64,000 bases of DNA. It comes from Mycobacterium montefiorense (GTDB lineage Bacteria; Actinomycetota; Actinomycetes; Mycobacteriales; Mycobacteriaceae). Under the pieces are notes generated by a model. The model was not told where the DNA came from, made no database searches, and saw nothing but the letters and a program-made list of their open reading frames with translations. The stretch covers positions 298,613 through 362,612 of the forward strand of contig NZ_BFCH01000007.1 of assembly GCF_003112775.1 (NCBI RefSeq). Direction: 5' to 3'. Shown here in pieces: positions 49,167 through 57,687 of this stretch; position 1 is the first letter of the stretch, and each line of letters opens with the position of its first letter. Position numbers and translations under genes: made by a program.

Positions 49167-50138
49167 ATGAAATATCTCGAGGTCGACGGAGTGGGCCAGG
49201 TCAGCCGGATCGGGTTGGGCACCTGGCAGTTCGGCTCACGCGAATGGGGCTACGGCGACGAGTACGCCGCCGGCGCCGCCCGCGACATCGTGCAACGCGC
49301 TCGTGCGATGGGAGTGACGCTGTTCGATACCGCCGAGGTGTACGGGCTGGGCAAAAGCGAGCGGATCCTCGGCGAGGCGCTCGGCGACGAGCGCGCCGAG
49401 GTTGCGGTGGCCAGCAAGATCATGCCGGTCGCGCCCTTCCCCGCGGTGGTCAAACAGCGCGAGCGCGCCAGCGCACGAAGGCTGCAACTGGATCGCATCC
49501 CGCTCTACCAAATCCATCAGTCCAACCCGGTGGTGCCCGATTCGGTGATCATGCCGGGAATGCGTGATCTCCTCGATAGCGGCGACATCGGCGCGGCCGG
49601 CGTCTCGAACTATTCGCTGCAGCGTTGGCAGAAAGCCGATGCCGCGTTGGGGCGTCCCGTTATCAGCAATCAAGTCCATTTCTCGCTCGCCTTCCCGAAG
49701 GCGCTGAAAAATCTGGTGCCGTTCGCCGAGCGGGAGAATCGCGTCGTGATCGCCTACAGCCCGCTGGAGCAAGGGCTGCTGGGCGGCAAGTACGGAGTCG
49801 ACAATCGGCCGGGCGGCGTCCGCGCGATCAACTCGCTGTTCGGTACAGAAAACCTGCGCCGCCTTGAGCCGCTGCTGCAGCTGTTGCGCGACGTCGCGAA
49901 GGAAGTCGACGCCAAGCCGGCCCAGGTGGCGCTGGCCTGGTTGATCAGCTATCCGGGCGTGGTCGCCATTCCCGGCGCATCCAGCGTCGAACAGCTCGAG
50001 TTCAACGTGGCCGCTGGCGACATCGAGCTGCCCACCGCATCCCGCGACGCGCTCACCGAGGCGGCTCTGGCGTTCCGGCCGGTGTCCCCGGTTCGCTTCC
50101 TCACCGATCTGGCGCGAGAAAAGCTGACCCGCCGCTGA
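49167..50138 (+). CDS. Aldo/keto reductase
   Basis: 323 residues, (beta/alpha)8 NADPH-dependent reductase. Catalytic Asp and Tyr are in TLFDTAEVYGLGKSE, the Lys in VAVASKIMP and the His-equivalent in IPLYQIHQSNP; NADPH contacts in AIPGASSVEQLEFN. Resembles Rv2298 as I recall it. Its stop is one base from the stop of the convergent SDR. Confidence 0.92.
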   Translation: MKYLEVDGVGQVSRIGLGTWQFGSREWGYGDEYAAGAARDIVQRARAMGVTLFDTAEVYGLGKSERILGEALGDERAEVAVASKIMPVAPFPAVVKQRERASARRLQLDRIPLYQIHQSNPVVPDSVIMPGMRDLLDSGDIGAAGVSNYSLQRWQKADAALGRPVISNQVHFSLAFPKALKNLVPFAERENRVVIAYSPLEQGLLGGKYGVDNRPGGVRAINSLFGTENLRRLEPLLQLLRDVAKEVDAKPAQVALAWLISYPGVVAIPGASSVEQLEFNVAAGDIELPTASRDALTEAALAFRPVSPVRFLTDLAREKLTRR

Positions 50139-50139
50139 T

Positions 50140-50919
50140 CTAAGACTGATTGGCCTCGACAAACGCGGCAGGGCTGGCGGGCGCGCCGCGGGCAACCACC
50201 AGCGGCATCGACGTCGAGGCGTTGGTGCGCAGGATCGTGTGGACCACGTCGATCAAGTCCTCGATGGGCATCAACTTGCCGGGCATGCAGCCGCGCGACG
50301 ACCACAGCGGAACCGCTTTCATCGCGAGATCCATATCCCAGCCTTCGTTCATTCCGGTTGCGCCGTCGCCCTCGCCGCCAGCGCACTCCCCGACGATCAG
50401 GTTGGTGAAGCCGATGTCGGAGTGTTCGGCCCGCCACGCTTCCACGAGCCGTTCCAGGGCCGCCTTGCTGACGCCATACGCGCCCAGACCCGGCCACGGT
50501 GGCCCGAAGGTGCCGGCATCGGACGACAGATAGACCGCCTTGCCGGCCGACGCGGTCAAGTGCGGTATCGCGGCGGCCGTCACCAGCGACGCGCCGATGA
50601 CGTTGGTGTCGAAGATGCGCCGCCAAGTGTCGGCATCGGTATCGACCATGCGGACCAGCGGCCCGACGGCCGGCGTGTAGACGATGTTGTCGATGCCGCC
50701 AAGCGCGTCCGCGGCACGTTCGATAGCGGCGCGACAGGATGCCTGGTCGGTGACATCGCATTCGATAGCGACCGCGTTCGGCCCCGCGTCCTTCGCCGCG
50801 GCATCGATGCGCTCCCGGCGCCGGGCGAGAAGCGCAACATTCTCTCCGCGCTGGCCGAGCCCCACACCGATGCAGCGCCCCAGCCCGCTCGATGCGCCGA
50901 CAACCACTGTCCTTGACAT
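50140..50919 (-). CDS. Short-chain dehydrogenase/reductase
   Basis: 259 residues. VVVGASSGLGRCIGVGLGQRG at the N-terminus binds the cofactor, DNIVYTPAVG replaces the NNAG motif with TPAVG, and the catalytic region has YLSSDAGTF with GAYGVSKAALERL (YxxxK). ATG at 50919 follows AGGAGAGGG; longer frame rejected for lack of a site. Substrate unknown. Confidence 0.9.
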   Translation of the reverse strand: MSRTVVVGASSGLGRCIGVGLGQRGENVALLARRRERIDAAAKDAGPNAVAIECDVTDQASCRAAIERAADALGGIDNIVYTPAVGPLVRMVDTDADTWRRIFDTNVIGASLVTAAAIPHLTASAGKAVYLSSDAGTFGPPWPGLGAYGVSKAALERLVEAWRAEHSDIGFTNLIVGECAGGEGDGATGMNEGWDMDLAMKAVPLWSSRGCMPGKLMPIEDLIDVVHTILRTNASTSMPLVVARGAPASPAAFVEANQS

Positions 50920-51006
50920 ATTTGCCCTCTCCTGTAACGAGCCCGCTGCAGGCACAGCGTATCTAGCAGGGGGTGGACATGTAACTGCGGGCGGAATTCG
51001 TGCGCG

Positions 51007-52800
51007 TCACGCTCGACGTGACCGACGCAGCGATCGCTCCGCCGAAAATCGGGTGACGGTCTGGCTGTCACCCAATTTCTCCTGGTACATCGCGGCGTCC
51101 GCACGGGCCGTGACAGAGGAAATAGGCTCGCCGGCAAGTGCAATCGTGGCACCGATGCTCAGGGTCGCGCGGATCGCATTACCGGCGACGTCGATTGGTT
51201 CGGCGGCATGACGGCGAATCTTCTCGGCGATCTCGCCGACCTCGTCGATGCCATGGACGCCCGGCAGCAGGACAAGCATTTCGTCGCCGCCGGTGCGCCC
51301 AACCGTGTCCCCCCGTCGTACGCTGTCGCGGATCCTCGCCGCCATGGTTGCCAGCACGACGTCGCCGACGCCGTGCCCCCAGGTGTCGTTGATGTCCTTG
51401 AAGTGGTCGACGTCGCAGAACAGGATGCCGACATATATTCCGACGGGTCGCTGTTGCTGTAGCTCGGACTCGAGACGCCCCATGGTCTCGGCCCGGTTCG
51501 CCAACCCGGTGAGCGTGTCGAAGCGCGCCAACCGTTCGAGCCGTTGCTCCGTCTCGACCTGATCGTCGGCGAGGCGCAGCGCGGCGATCAGCCCATCGAC
51601 CTTGCCCTCGGCGTCAACATAACGCTTCGCGTGGCCGTCGACCCAGCGGTACCCGGAATCGACGGAGCGGACCCGGAATCGCTGGATAACCGAGTCGCCG
51701 TCGGTAATCCCCTGCAGCGCGGTGACGACCGCATCGAAATCGTCGGGATGAATACGGCTACTGAAGCCCGAGCCAAGCCACTGCTGCGGCGGGCCGCCCA
51801 GCGCGCCCACAACAGACGGCGAGACCCACGCGGTCTCCCGGCCGCGCAAGTGAACAATGACGTCTACGGCGTTGTCGGCAAGGATGCGGTAGCGCATCTC
51901 GGCGTCGGCGCGCAGATTGCTGACCGCCTCCTTCTCCATCAGCAGTCGCTGTTCGCGCTGACTCAAGTAGAGCGTGACCACCCCGATGATGGCCGTCCCC
52001 ACCACGATCGACAGGCTCCACTCCGTGTGATTGCCGCGAAGGCCCAGCGTCAAAAAGATCGCCCTCGACAGCGCCACCACGATCGGGAAAGCCGCCAGGA
52101 TTCCCGCCAACCGCACCAATGAGCGCCGGTCGGGTCGCGCCAGCAGCCAGGCGAGCGGAAACCGATCCGGGCGTGCCAGCGACAACGCGGTGGCCAGCAA
52201 CAGCAGTGCCAAGGCCGTCGAGATCGCCTGGCCGGTCAGGGCAGAGAGGCCCGCCAGCGCCAGAGCGTCGAACAAATAGGCCCCGAAAACCACCAGCGGG
52301 ATCGCCCCGCCGACGGCCAGGCATACCGCCCAAAGGACGCGTGTCCCACGCTCCAGCCTCATCAGCGCAACGGCACCGGCCAGCAGCAGGACCGACGTTG
52401 CCGTCTGCAGGCTCGGGCGCCCCGGCGACGAATCTTGTCGCATTCGGACCGCGTCCCCAAACCACAGCTGGTCGAAGCCGAACGACGCGCCGGTGACGTA
52501 CTCCACGAGGAACGTGACGGCGCTGACTGCCACGGCTAGCGCCAAGCCACGACCGGCCCACCCGCGCCCGCGCGACGGAAGCCCCGATTGAAGCAAGGTC
52601 GCCGCACCTAGGGCTGCCAGGAGCAAGGCGCCCCACGGCGTCATCACCGGCCAGGTCGGAAGGACCCGTGTCAACGGCTCGATACCCGCCGTCCAGCCCA
52701 CCCAGGTCAACCCTGCAACGCAGAGCACGACCACCGCGGCCACCGAGCCGTACCGCGACAGCGCTGCTCGCGGACGCGCAGCGGGTTCCGGCCCGTTCAT
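51007..52800 (-). CDS. Membrane diguanylate cyclase with PAS domain
   Basis: 597 residues. About eight N-terminal helices over residues 20-330 form a MASE-like membrane sensor; a PAS domain follows (YRILADNAVDVIVHLRGRET, FRVRSVDSGYRWVDGHAKRY), then a GGDEF domain. The active loop reads GGDEM at 504-508 and the inhibitory I-site RxxD (R495, D498) lies five residues before it, so it probably makes cyclic di-GMP under product control. ATG at 52800 with GGGAGGAAGG; about 150 upstream in-frame codons are antisense to glgX. No EAL domain is attached. Confidence 0.92.
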   Translation of the reverse strand: MNGPEPAARPRAALSRYGSVAAVVVLCVAGLTWVGWTAGIEPLTRVLPTWPVMTPWGALLLAALGAATLLQSGLPSRGRGWAGRGLALAVAVSAVTFLVEYVTGASFGFDQLWFGDAVRMRQDSSPGRPSLQTATSVLLLAGAVALMRLERGTRVLWAVCLAVGGAIPLVVFGAYLFDALALAGLSALTGQAISTALALLLLATALSLARPDRFPLAWLLARPDRRSLVRLAGILAAFPIVVALSRAIFLTLGLRGNHTEWSLSIVVGTAIIGVVTLYLSQREQRLLMEKEAVSNLRADAEMRYRILADNAVDVIVHLRGRETAWVSPSVVGALGGPPQQWLGSGFSSRIHPDDFDAVVTALQGITDGDSVIQRFRVRSVDSGYRWVDGHAKRYVDAEGKVDGLIAALRLADDQVETEQRLERLARFDTLTGLANRAETMGRLESELQQQRPVGIYVGILFCDVDHFKDINDTWGHGVGDVVLATMAARIRDSVRRGDTVGRTGGDEMLVLLPGVHGIDEVGEIAEKIRRHAAEPIDVAGNAIRATLSIGATIALAGEPISSVTARADAAMYQEKLGDSQTVTRFSAERSLRRSRRA

Positions 52801-52960
52801 CAGCGGCACCTTCCTCCCGGGGTGGCGTCTGACAGGGTTATCCCGCGGGGATTCGGCGGCCGTGGGTGCCCTGTCCAGGAAACCTAGCCCATGAGGCAGT
52901 CTCGGCGGGAAAAACCGCGCCGAGGGCGAGTCGCTTTCGCTGGCCGCTGTGCGCGGGCTA

Positions 52961-55117
52961 TCACGTCTGGTTATCGGGTAGAACTTGCAGCACCACGGCG
53001 GTGTGTGGCTCCACGATGAACTTGCCTCCCCCGGGCACTTCGTCCGCGGGCGTCGTCTCTTCGGGACCCGTGTACACCACGAGCTTCCACGCCGCGCCGA
53101 AATTCTTTGGCGGAAGGGTAAATTCGAGCGACTCGTAATGGGCGTTGAAACACAGCAGGAAAGAGTCGTCGAGGACCCGCTGGCCCCGTGGGTCGCGATC
53201 GGGAATGCCATGTCCATTGAGGAATACCGCGACCGATTTCGCAAAGCTCGCACCCCAGTCCTCGTCGGTCATCTCGTCCCCGTCGGGGCCGAACCAGGCG
53301 ATGTCGGGCAGGCCGTCCTGGCCGCGCCGGCCCACCGGCTTGCCGGAAAAGAATCGCCGCCTGCGAAACACGGGATGGTTCGCACGCAGCGCCGACACGG
53401 TACGGGTGAACTCCAGCAGCCCGGTGTCGGCGGTGGCCCAATCGATCCAGGTGAGCTCGCTGTCCTGGCAGTAGCCGTTGTTGTTGCCGCTCTGGGTGCG
53501 ACCGAGCTCGTCGCCGTGGCAGAGCATCGGGACACCCTGTGACAGCAGCAGCGTGGTGATGAAGTTGCGATGCTGGCGGGCCCGCAGTTCGTTGATTCCA
53601 GTGTCGTCGGTCGGCCCTTCGGCGCCGCAGTTCCACGATCGGTTGTGACTCTCGCCGTCGTTGTTGTCCTCGCCGTTGGCCTCATTGTGTTTTTCGTTGT
53701 AGGACACCAGATCACGCAGCGTGAACCCGTCGTGGGCGATGACGAAGTTGATCGAGGCCACCGGCCGGCGCCCGGTGTGCTCGTAAAGGTCGGCCGAACC
53801 GGACAGCCGGTAGGCGAACTCGTCGAGGGTCGACGGTTCGCCACGCCAGAAGTCGCGCACGGCATCGCGGTACTTGCCGTTCCATTCCGTCCATTGCGGC
53901 GGGAAATTGCCCACCTGGTAGCCGCCCGGCCCGACGTCCCATGGTTCAGCGATCAGCTTGACCTGGCTGACGGTCGGATCCTGTTGCACGAGTTCGAAAA
54001 ACGTCGACAGTTTGTCCACGTCGTAGAACTCGCGGGCCAGTGTGGAAGCCAGGTCGAACCGAAAGCCGTCGACGTGCATTTCGGTCACCCAGTAACGCAG
54101 CGAATCCATGATCAGCTGCAGCGAATGCGGATGGCCGACATTGAGGCTGTTTCCCGTGCCCGTGTAGTCCATGTAGTACTGCTTGTCGTCGTCGACCAGC
54201 CGGTAGTACGCCGCGTTGTCGATACCGCGCATCGACAACGTGGGACCCAAATGGTTGCCCTCCGCGGTGTGGTTGTAGACGACATCAAGGATCACCTCGA
54301 TATTCGCTTCGTGCAGGGCGCGCACCATCGCCTTGAACTCCTGCACCTGCACCCCCGGGGAAGTGCCGGTCGAGTACTTGAAGTCGGGCGCAAGAAATCC
54401 AATTGTGTTGTAGCCCCAGTAATTCGACAGCCCCCGCTCAACCAGGGTGGAGTCATTGGCGAAGTGGTGCACCGGCATCAGCTCGATCGCGGTGACGCCC
54501 AGACTCTTGAGGTGGTCGATGATGACCGGATGCGCCACGGCGCTGTAAGTGCCGCGTATCTGCTCGGGGATGTCTGGATGGGTCTGCGTCAGACCCTTGA
54601 CGTGCGCCTCGTAGATGACCGTGTCCGCGTACTCGTGACTCGGCGGCCGGTCGTTACCCCAGTCGAAGTACGGATTGATCACCACGGACTTGGGCATGCT
54701 CGCCGCGGAGTCGTCGTCATTGCGGCTATCGGGGTCGCCGAAGTTGTAGCTGAACAGCGATTGGCCCCAATCGAATGTGCCATCGATGGCTTTCGAATAC
54801 GGGTCCAGCAGCAGCTTGTTCGGGTTGCACCGCAGCCCCTCGGCGGGCTGGTATGGGCCATAGACCCGATAGCCATAACGCTGGCCGGGTTCGATGGCCG
54901 GTATGTAACCGTGCCAGACGAAATAGTCGACCTCTGGCAGGGTTATGCGCGTCTCGGCACCGTCGGCGTCGAACAGGCACAGCTCCACCCCCTCGGCCAC
55001 TTCACTGAACAACGCGAAGTTGGTGCCGGCGCCGTCGTAGGTGGCGCCCAGCGGGTATGCCTTGCCCGGCCACAGTTCACCGGTAGGCGTCGGCGCAAGC
55101 GCGTCTGCTCTGGTCAT
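52961..55117 (-). CDS. glgX: Glycogen debranching enzyme GlgX
   Basis: 718 residues, GH13 debranching enzyme that cleaves alpha-1,6 branches of glycogen, of similar length to M. tuberculosis TreX/GlgX. N-terminal CBM48 ([20 protein letters not shown]), then the catalytic barrel: [10 protein letters not shown], nucleophile Asp in [10 protein letters not shown], acid Glu in [10 protein letters not shown] and Asp in [10 protein letters not shown]. No treY or treZ follows as in the classic operon, so it may act in storage glycogen turnover. Start at ATG 55117 has no ribosome-binding site and sits four bases behind the predicted start of a SigF-like promoter. Confidence 0.95.
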   Translation of the reverse strand: MTRADALAPTPTGELWPGKAYPLGATYDGAGTNFALFSEVAEGVELCLFDADGAETRITLPEVDYFVWHGYIPAIEPGQRYGYRVYGPYQPAEGLRCNPNKLLLDPYSKAIDGTFDWGQSLFSYNFGDPDSRNDDDSAASMPKSVVINPYFDWGNDRPPSHEYADTVIYEAHVKGLTQTHPDIPEQIRGTYSAVAHPVIIDHLKSLGVTAIELMPVHHFANDSTLVERGLSNYWGYNTIGFLAPDFKYSTGTSPGVQVQEFKAMVRALHEANIEVILDVVYNHTAEGNHLGPTLSMRGIDNAAYYRLVDDDKQYYMDYTGTGNSLNVGHPHSLQLIMDSLRYWVTEMHVDGFRFDLASTLAREFYDVDKLSTFFELVQQDPTVSQVKLIAEPWDVGPGGYQVGNFPPQWTEWNGKYRDAVRDFWRGEPSTLDEFAYRLSGSADLYEHTGRRPVASINFVIAHDGFTLRDLVSYNEKHNEANGEDNNDGESHNRSWNCGAEGPTDDTGINELRARQHRNFITTLLLSQGVPMLCHGDELGRTQSGNNNGYCQDSELTWIDWATADTGLLEFTRTVSALRANHPVFRRRRFFSGKPVGRRGQDGLPDIAWFGPDGDEMTDEDWGASFAKSVAVFLNGHGIPDRDPRGQRVLDDSFLLCFNAHYESLEFTLPPKNFGAAWKLVVYTGPEETTPADEVPGGGKFIVEPHTAVVLQVLPDNQT

Positions 55118-55127
55118 GGCGCACTTG

Positions 55128-55153
55128 ATACCCGACAGCTGCAGCGATCAAAC
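55128..55153 (-). promoter_or_regulatory. Consensus SigF-like promoter of glgX
   Basis: On the minus strand GTTT-N16-GGGTAT, exact in both boxes, ending ten bases before the glgX ATG, which implies a nearly leaderless mRNA. Confidence 0.7.
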
Positions 55154-55226
55154 AACTGTGCGAAACGCCCTTGTGGAGTTGCTATTTCGAAGTTCGGACA
55201 CAATCACCGGCGCCTGGTCGCCCTAC

Positions 55227-55592
55227 CTAGGTGGCATCCCCGCGTCTGGGTCTGGTGGACTTGCCGGCGCTGCGCAAGGTGCGATTACTGGAGCGCAGAT
55301 CGCTGTTCGTCGCGGAAAGATCCGCGTTGTCATCTTCGAGGTTCAGGATGCGTGCGATGCCGGCCAGGTTGATCCCGGCGTCAACCAACTCGCTGATGCG
55401 CCGCAACCGGGCCAAGTCATCAGAACTGTACCGCCGGGTTCCGCCTTCGCTTCGAGAAGGCGTGAGAAGGCCAGCGCGCTCGTAGAGGCGCAGCGATTGC
55501 ACCGCGACGCCGGAAAGCTCGGCAGCGACGGAGATTCCGTACACGCCGTGATCAGACGCAGGCGCATCGGCCCGGTCCGAGAAATCGGCCAT
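55227..55592 (-). CDS. MerR-family regulator, HspR-like
   Basis: 121 residues. Winged helix at 22-90: YGISVAAELSGVAVQSLRLY, ERAGLLTPSRSEGGTRRYSS, DDLARLRRISELVDAGINLAG. The pattern is that of HspR, repressor of chaperone genes, but no chaperone genes are adjacent. Strong AAGGAGG before ATG 55592. Ser/Arg-rich tail. A dyad upstream may be its own operator. Confidence 0.9.
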   Translation of the reverse strand: MADFSDRADAPASDHGVYGISVAAELSGVAVQSLRLYERAGLLTPSRSEGGTRRYSSDDLARLRRISELVDAGINLAGIARILNLEDDNADLSATNSDLRSSNRTLRSAGKSTRPRRGDAT

Positions 55593-55633
55593 CAAGCACC
55601 TCCTTGCTTGCACACGCAGAAAACCTGTTTATC

Positions 55634-55651
55634 ACACTTGCACTAAAGTGT
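55634..55651. promoter_or_regulatory. Candidate MerR/HspR-like operator
   Basis: ACACTT-GCACTA-AAGTGT, perfect 6-base arms, 42 bases upstream of the MerR start. It is not the CTTGAGT-N7-ACTCAAG HAIR element, though the layout is similar. Confidence 0.45.
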
Positions 55652-55670
55652 CGACGATGCTATATAAAAC

Positions 55671-55688
55671 CTATGCCTGATGGCATAG
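55671..55688. promoter_or_regulatory. Perfect inverted repeat CTATGCC-TGAT-GGCATAG
   Basis: Seven-base perfect arms with a 4-base loop in an AT-rich stretch between the MerR gene and a small ORF. May be an operator for either side or an RNA hairpin. Confidence 0.5.
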
Positions 55689-55725
55689 ATAAATCACGTC
55701 TCACGGCGACAGATTGGAGCGAGAG

Positions 55726-55848
55726 ATGACCGCAAGGCTGATGTGTACCGACCAATGCTGGGCGAAGGCCGTGGCCGCGGTGGACGGCCGCGCTGATCGT
55801 CGGCGAACCCCGGCAGCCTCCGTCGCCGCAACCGCCTGCCGCCGATAG
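55726..55848 (+). CDS. Possible 40-residue leader ORF
   Basis: ATG 55726 to TAG 55848 with GGAG at about ten bases upstream; begins MTARLMCTDQCWAKAVAAVD and ends in an Arg/Ala-rich stretch. It ends exactly where a strong hairpin begins, as leader peptides do. Not recognised, and the composition is not strongly protein-like, so it may be chance. Confidence 0.25.
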   Translation: MTARLMCTDQCWAKAVAAVDGRADRRRTPAASVAATACRR

Positions 55849-55855
55849 CGCAGCT

Positions 55856-55907
55856 GCGCTGGCTGTTATGACATGATATGAACGCCCTCGCGTTGAACAG
55901 CCAGCGC
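55856..55907 (+). repeat. Perfect 12-base inverted repeat with nested hairpin
   Basis: GCGCTGGCTGTT (55856-55867) and AACAGCCAGCGC (55896-55907) pair perfectly around 28 bases. Within the loop AACGC-CCTC-GCGTT (55881-55894) makes a second stem. A 14-base palindrome AGCGCAGCTGCGCT (55847-55860) overlaps the left arm and could pair instead. It lies in the leader of the PAS-ANTAR gene. Confidence 0.75.
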
Positions 55908-56035
55908 CATAAATGCCGACGCCGTGGCTTCGCGCCTTCTTGCACCTTTCCTTGTCCCTAACGGGGTTCGGTGGTGTACGCGTAGCAGCGGTCGGTCGTG
56001 TCCGGTGATCTGATCCCGAGGAGACGAAGTCCGCC

Positions 56036-56713
56036 ATGAATTGGGACCTCAACGGCCAATCTGCCGATGTCGAACAAGCCCTGGCCGGCGGCGCGCCCCA
56101 GTGGGCAGGCTGGTTCCGGTTCTATTTCTCCGACCAGCGCTGGGAGTGGTCCGAACAGGTTCAACGATTGCACGGCTATGAGCCCGGCAGCGTTGCCCCG
56201 ACCACCGAATTGGTGCTGTCACACAAACATCCGGATGACCGTGGGCAAGTCGCGGCCACCATCGACGAGATCCTCAACACCCACCAGGCGTTCAGCACCC
56301 GTCATCGGATCATCGACACCTGCGGACAGGTGCGCCACGTGGTGGTCGTCGGCAACCACCTGCACGACGACCAGGGTGAGGTGATCGGTACACACGGGTT
56401 CTACGTCGACGTCTCCTCACCGCCCGATCAGGAACGGGAAGATCTCGTCACCGCAAAACTGGCCGAGATCACCGAACAGCGCGCCAGTATCGAGCAAGCC
56501 AAAGGGATGTTGATGCTTATCTACGGCATTGGCGAAGGCCCGGCGTTTGATTTGCTCAAATGGCTGTCCCAGGAAGCCAACATCAAGCTTCGGCCACTGG
56601 CAGAACAGATCTGCGAAGATTTTCGCGCGTTGGGTCCGCGCGTTAGCTCACAATCGGACTTCGATCACCTGCTGCTCACCGCGCACGAGCGCGTCGACCC
56701 GGCGCTTTCGTAA
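56036..56713 (+). CDS. PAS-ANTAR RNA-binding regulator
   Basis: 225 residues. A PAS sensor (residues 20-130: WAGWFRFYFSDQRWEWSEQV, HPDDRGQVAATIDEILN, VIGTHGFYVDV) joined to an ANTAR domain (ITEQRASIEQAKGMLMLIYG, AFDLLKWLSQEANIKLRPLA). ANTAR proteins bind two-hairpin RNAs and stop transcription termination. The PAS part would sense a ligand, redox state or light. Structured sequence in its own leader suggests self-control. Confidence 0.92.
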   Translation: MNWDLNGQSADVEQALAGGAPQWAGWFRFYFSDQRWEWSEQVQRLHGYEPGSVAPTTELVLSHKHPDDRGQVAATIDEILNTHQAFSTRHRIIDTCGQVRHVVVVGNHLHDDQGEVIGTHGFYVDVSSPPDQEREDLVTAKLAEITEQRASIEQAKGMLMLIYGIGEGPAFDLLKWLSQEANIKLRPLAEQICEDFRALGPRVSSQSDFDHLLLTAHERVDPALS

Positions 56714-56715
56714 CG

Positions 56716-56940
56716 TTACTTCTTGCTCGGAATGACGATGACAACGATCAGCGTAAGGATGGAGAAGAACAGCCCGAGAATTCCCCATCCCAGCGGGTTA
56801 CGGCCCTTCGTCGCGGCAATCAGGCCGCACACGATTGCGGCGATGACGCTGCCAATGGCCACGAAGATCCCCTTGATCCCGCGCAGAATGAGCCCTGCCG
56901 CAAGCGGATCCGAACTAGCCAGAATTACCGAGTGCAACAT
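56716..56940 (-). CDS. Small membrane protein with SigF-like promoter
   Basis: 74 residues with two hydrophobic helices (GIFVAIGSVIAAIVCGLIAA and LGWGILGLFFSILTLIVVIV) around a TKGRNP turn, and a Lys-Lys end. ATG at 56940 with AAAGGA upstream. Family not recognised; resembles small stress-induced membrane proteins only in a general way. Convergent with the ANTAR gene, two bases between stops. Confidence 0.8.
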   Translation of the reverse strand: MLHSVILASSDPLAAGLILRGIKGIFVAIGSVIAAIVCGLIAATKGRNPLGWGILGLFFSILTLIVVIVIPSKK

Positions 56941-56974
56941 GTCGGGTCCTTTTCTCGTCAGAAGTGGCTAACGA

Positions 56975-57000
56975 ATACCCTCACGACTGCACCCCAAACC
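56975..57000 (-). promoter_or_regulatory. Consensus SigF-like promoter of small membrane protein
   Basis: On the minus strand GGTTT-N15-GGGTAT, exact in both boxes with optimal spacing, ending 34 bases before the ATG at 56940. The best match in the window. Confidence 0.75.
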
Positions 57001-57071
57001 GCAATTCCCGTTGCCGGCCGAATAACGACTTTTGTCGCTGCGATCCGTTTTACCGAGGCCCGGAAGAAGGC

Positions 57072-57500
57072 TCAGAGTTCATCCGAGAAATCGGCGGTGA
57101 TCCAGCGGTCCGGGCGCACGGTGAACAACACGCTGTCCTGGTTCTCGATGCTGCGGACAAATTCGCGCCCGCCCTCTTCGCCGAGGTAACGGATGGCGAT
57201 GGCTTCGCGCACGTCTAACGGGGTCGGGTTGGTGGTCTCGACCACGGTGCCCTCGACGACCACATATTGGTACGGCGGCTCTTCGCGCTGTACCACCAGC
57301 GTGACGACGCCGGCCCGCTCGATGAGTTTGGCCTTACGAGACCTCGCGCCGGTGTTGACCCGGATGTTCCCGCCCGGGGCGTAGTCGTACCAAATCGGGA
57401 CGCTGGCCGGCGGACGCCCGTCGTCGGCGGCCACGGACAACACTCCGACGTGCTTGGCTTCGAGGAAATCCTGACGTTCGCTCTCGGTGAAAGAACCCAT
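57072..57500 (-). CDS. Pyridoxamine 5'-phosphate oxidase-like flavin/F420-binding protein
   Basis: 142 residues with the split-barrel pattern: FLEAKHVGVLSVAADDGRPP, SVPIWYDYAPGGNIRVNTGA, RSRKAKLIERAGVVTLVVQR, and YVVVEGTVVETT. Such mycobacterial proteins use FMN or F420 to reduce varied substrates. ATG at 57500. Lies about 230 bases from the SigF-like promoter gene, same strand, so separate transcription is likely. Confidence 0.88.
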   Translation of the reverse strand: MGSFTESERQDFLEAKHVGVLSVAADDGRPPASVPIWYDYAPGGNIRVNTGARSRKAKLIERAGVVTLVVQREEPPYQYVVVEGTVVETTNPTPLDVREAIAIRYLGEEGGREFVRSIENQDSVLFTVRPDRWITADFSDEL

Positions 57501-57549
57501 GGTCGGGTGAACGTACCACCCGCGCCAGGCTATTCCCGAGAGCCTTGGA

Positions 57550-57687
57550 TCAGTTCAAGAACAACGCGGGGATCTTCACCAGCAACTCGTAGAGGCCATA
57601 GGTGAATGGCACCCCCACCCAAACCCAGGTGCCGGCGCCCAGCAGCTTGTCGCGTGGCGATCTCGTCTCGATCGATCGGTCGGTCAT
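57550..57687 (-). CDS. MFS transporter small subunit
   Basis: 45 residues: basic start MTDRSIETRSPRDKLLGAGT and one hydrophobic helix WVWVGVPFTYGLYELLVKIP. The ATG at 57687 overlaps the TGA of the MFS gene (ATGA). Short one-helix proteins are encoded directly after OFA-family MFS transporters in many bacteria and are called MFS transporter small subunits; this fits in place, size and composition. Its role is not known in detail. Confidence 0.75.
   Translation of the reverse strand: MTDRSIETRSPRDKLLGAGTWVWVGVPFTYGLYELLVKIPALFLN

Noticed and set aside
52801..53253. N-terminal extension of the diguanylate cyclase
   Set aside because: Ser/Arg-rich, antisense to the end of glgX and beyond; a strong ribosome-binding site precedes ATG 52800.
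53570..55372. 600-codon open frame on the + strand
   Set aside because: It is antisense to glgX, has Val/Arg-rich shadow composition and no ribosome-binding site or domain.
55593..55720. HspR HAIR element
   Set aside because: The dyad at 55634 has different arms and spacing from CTTGAGT-N7-ACTCAAG, so I call it only a candidate MerR operator.
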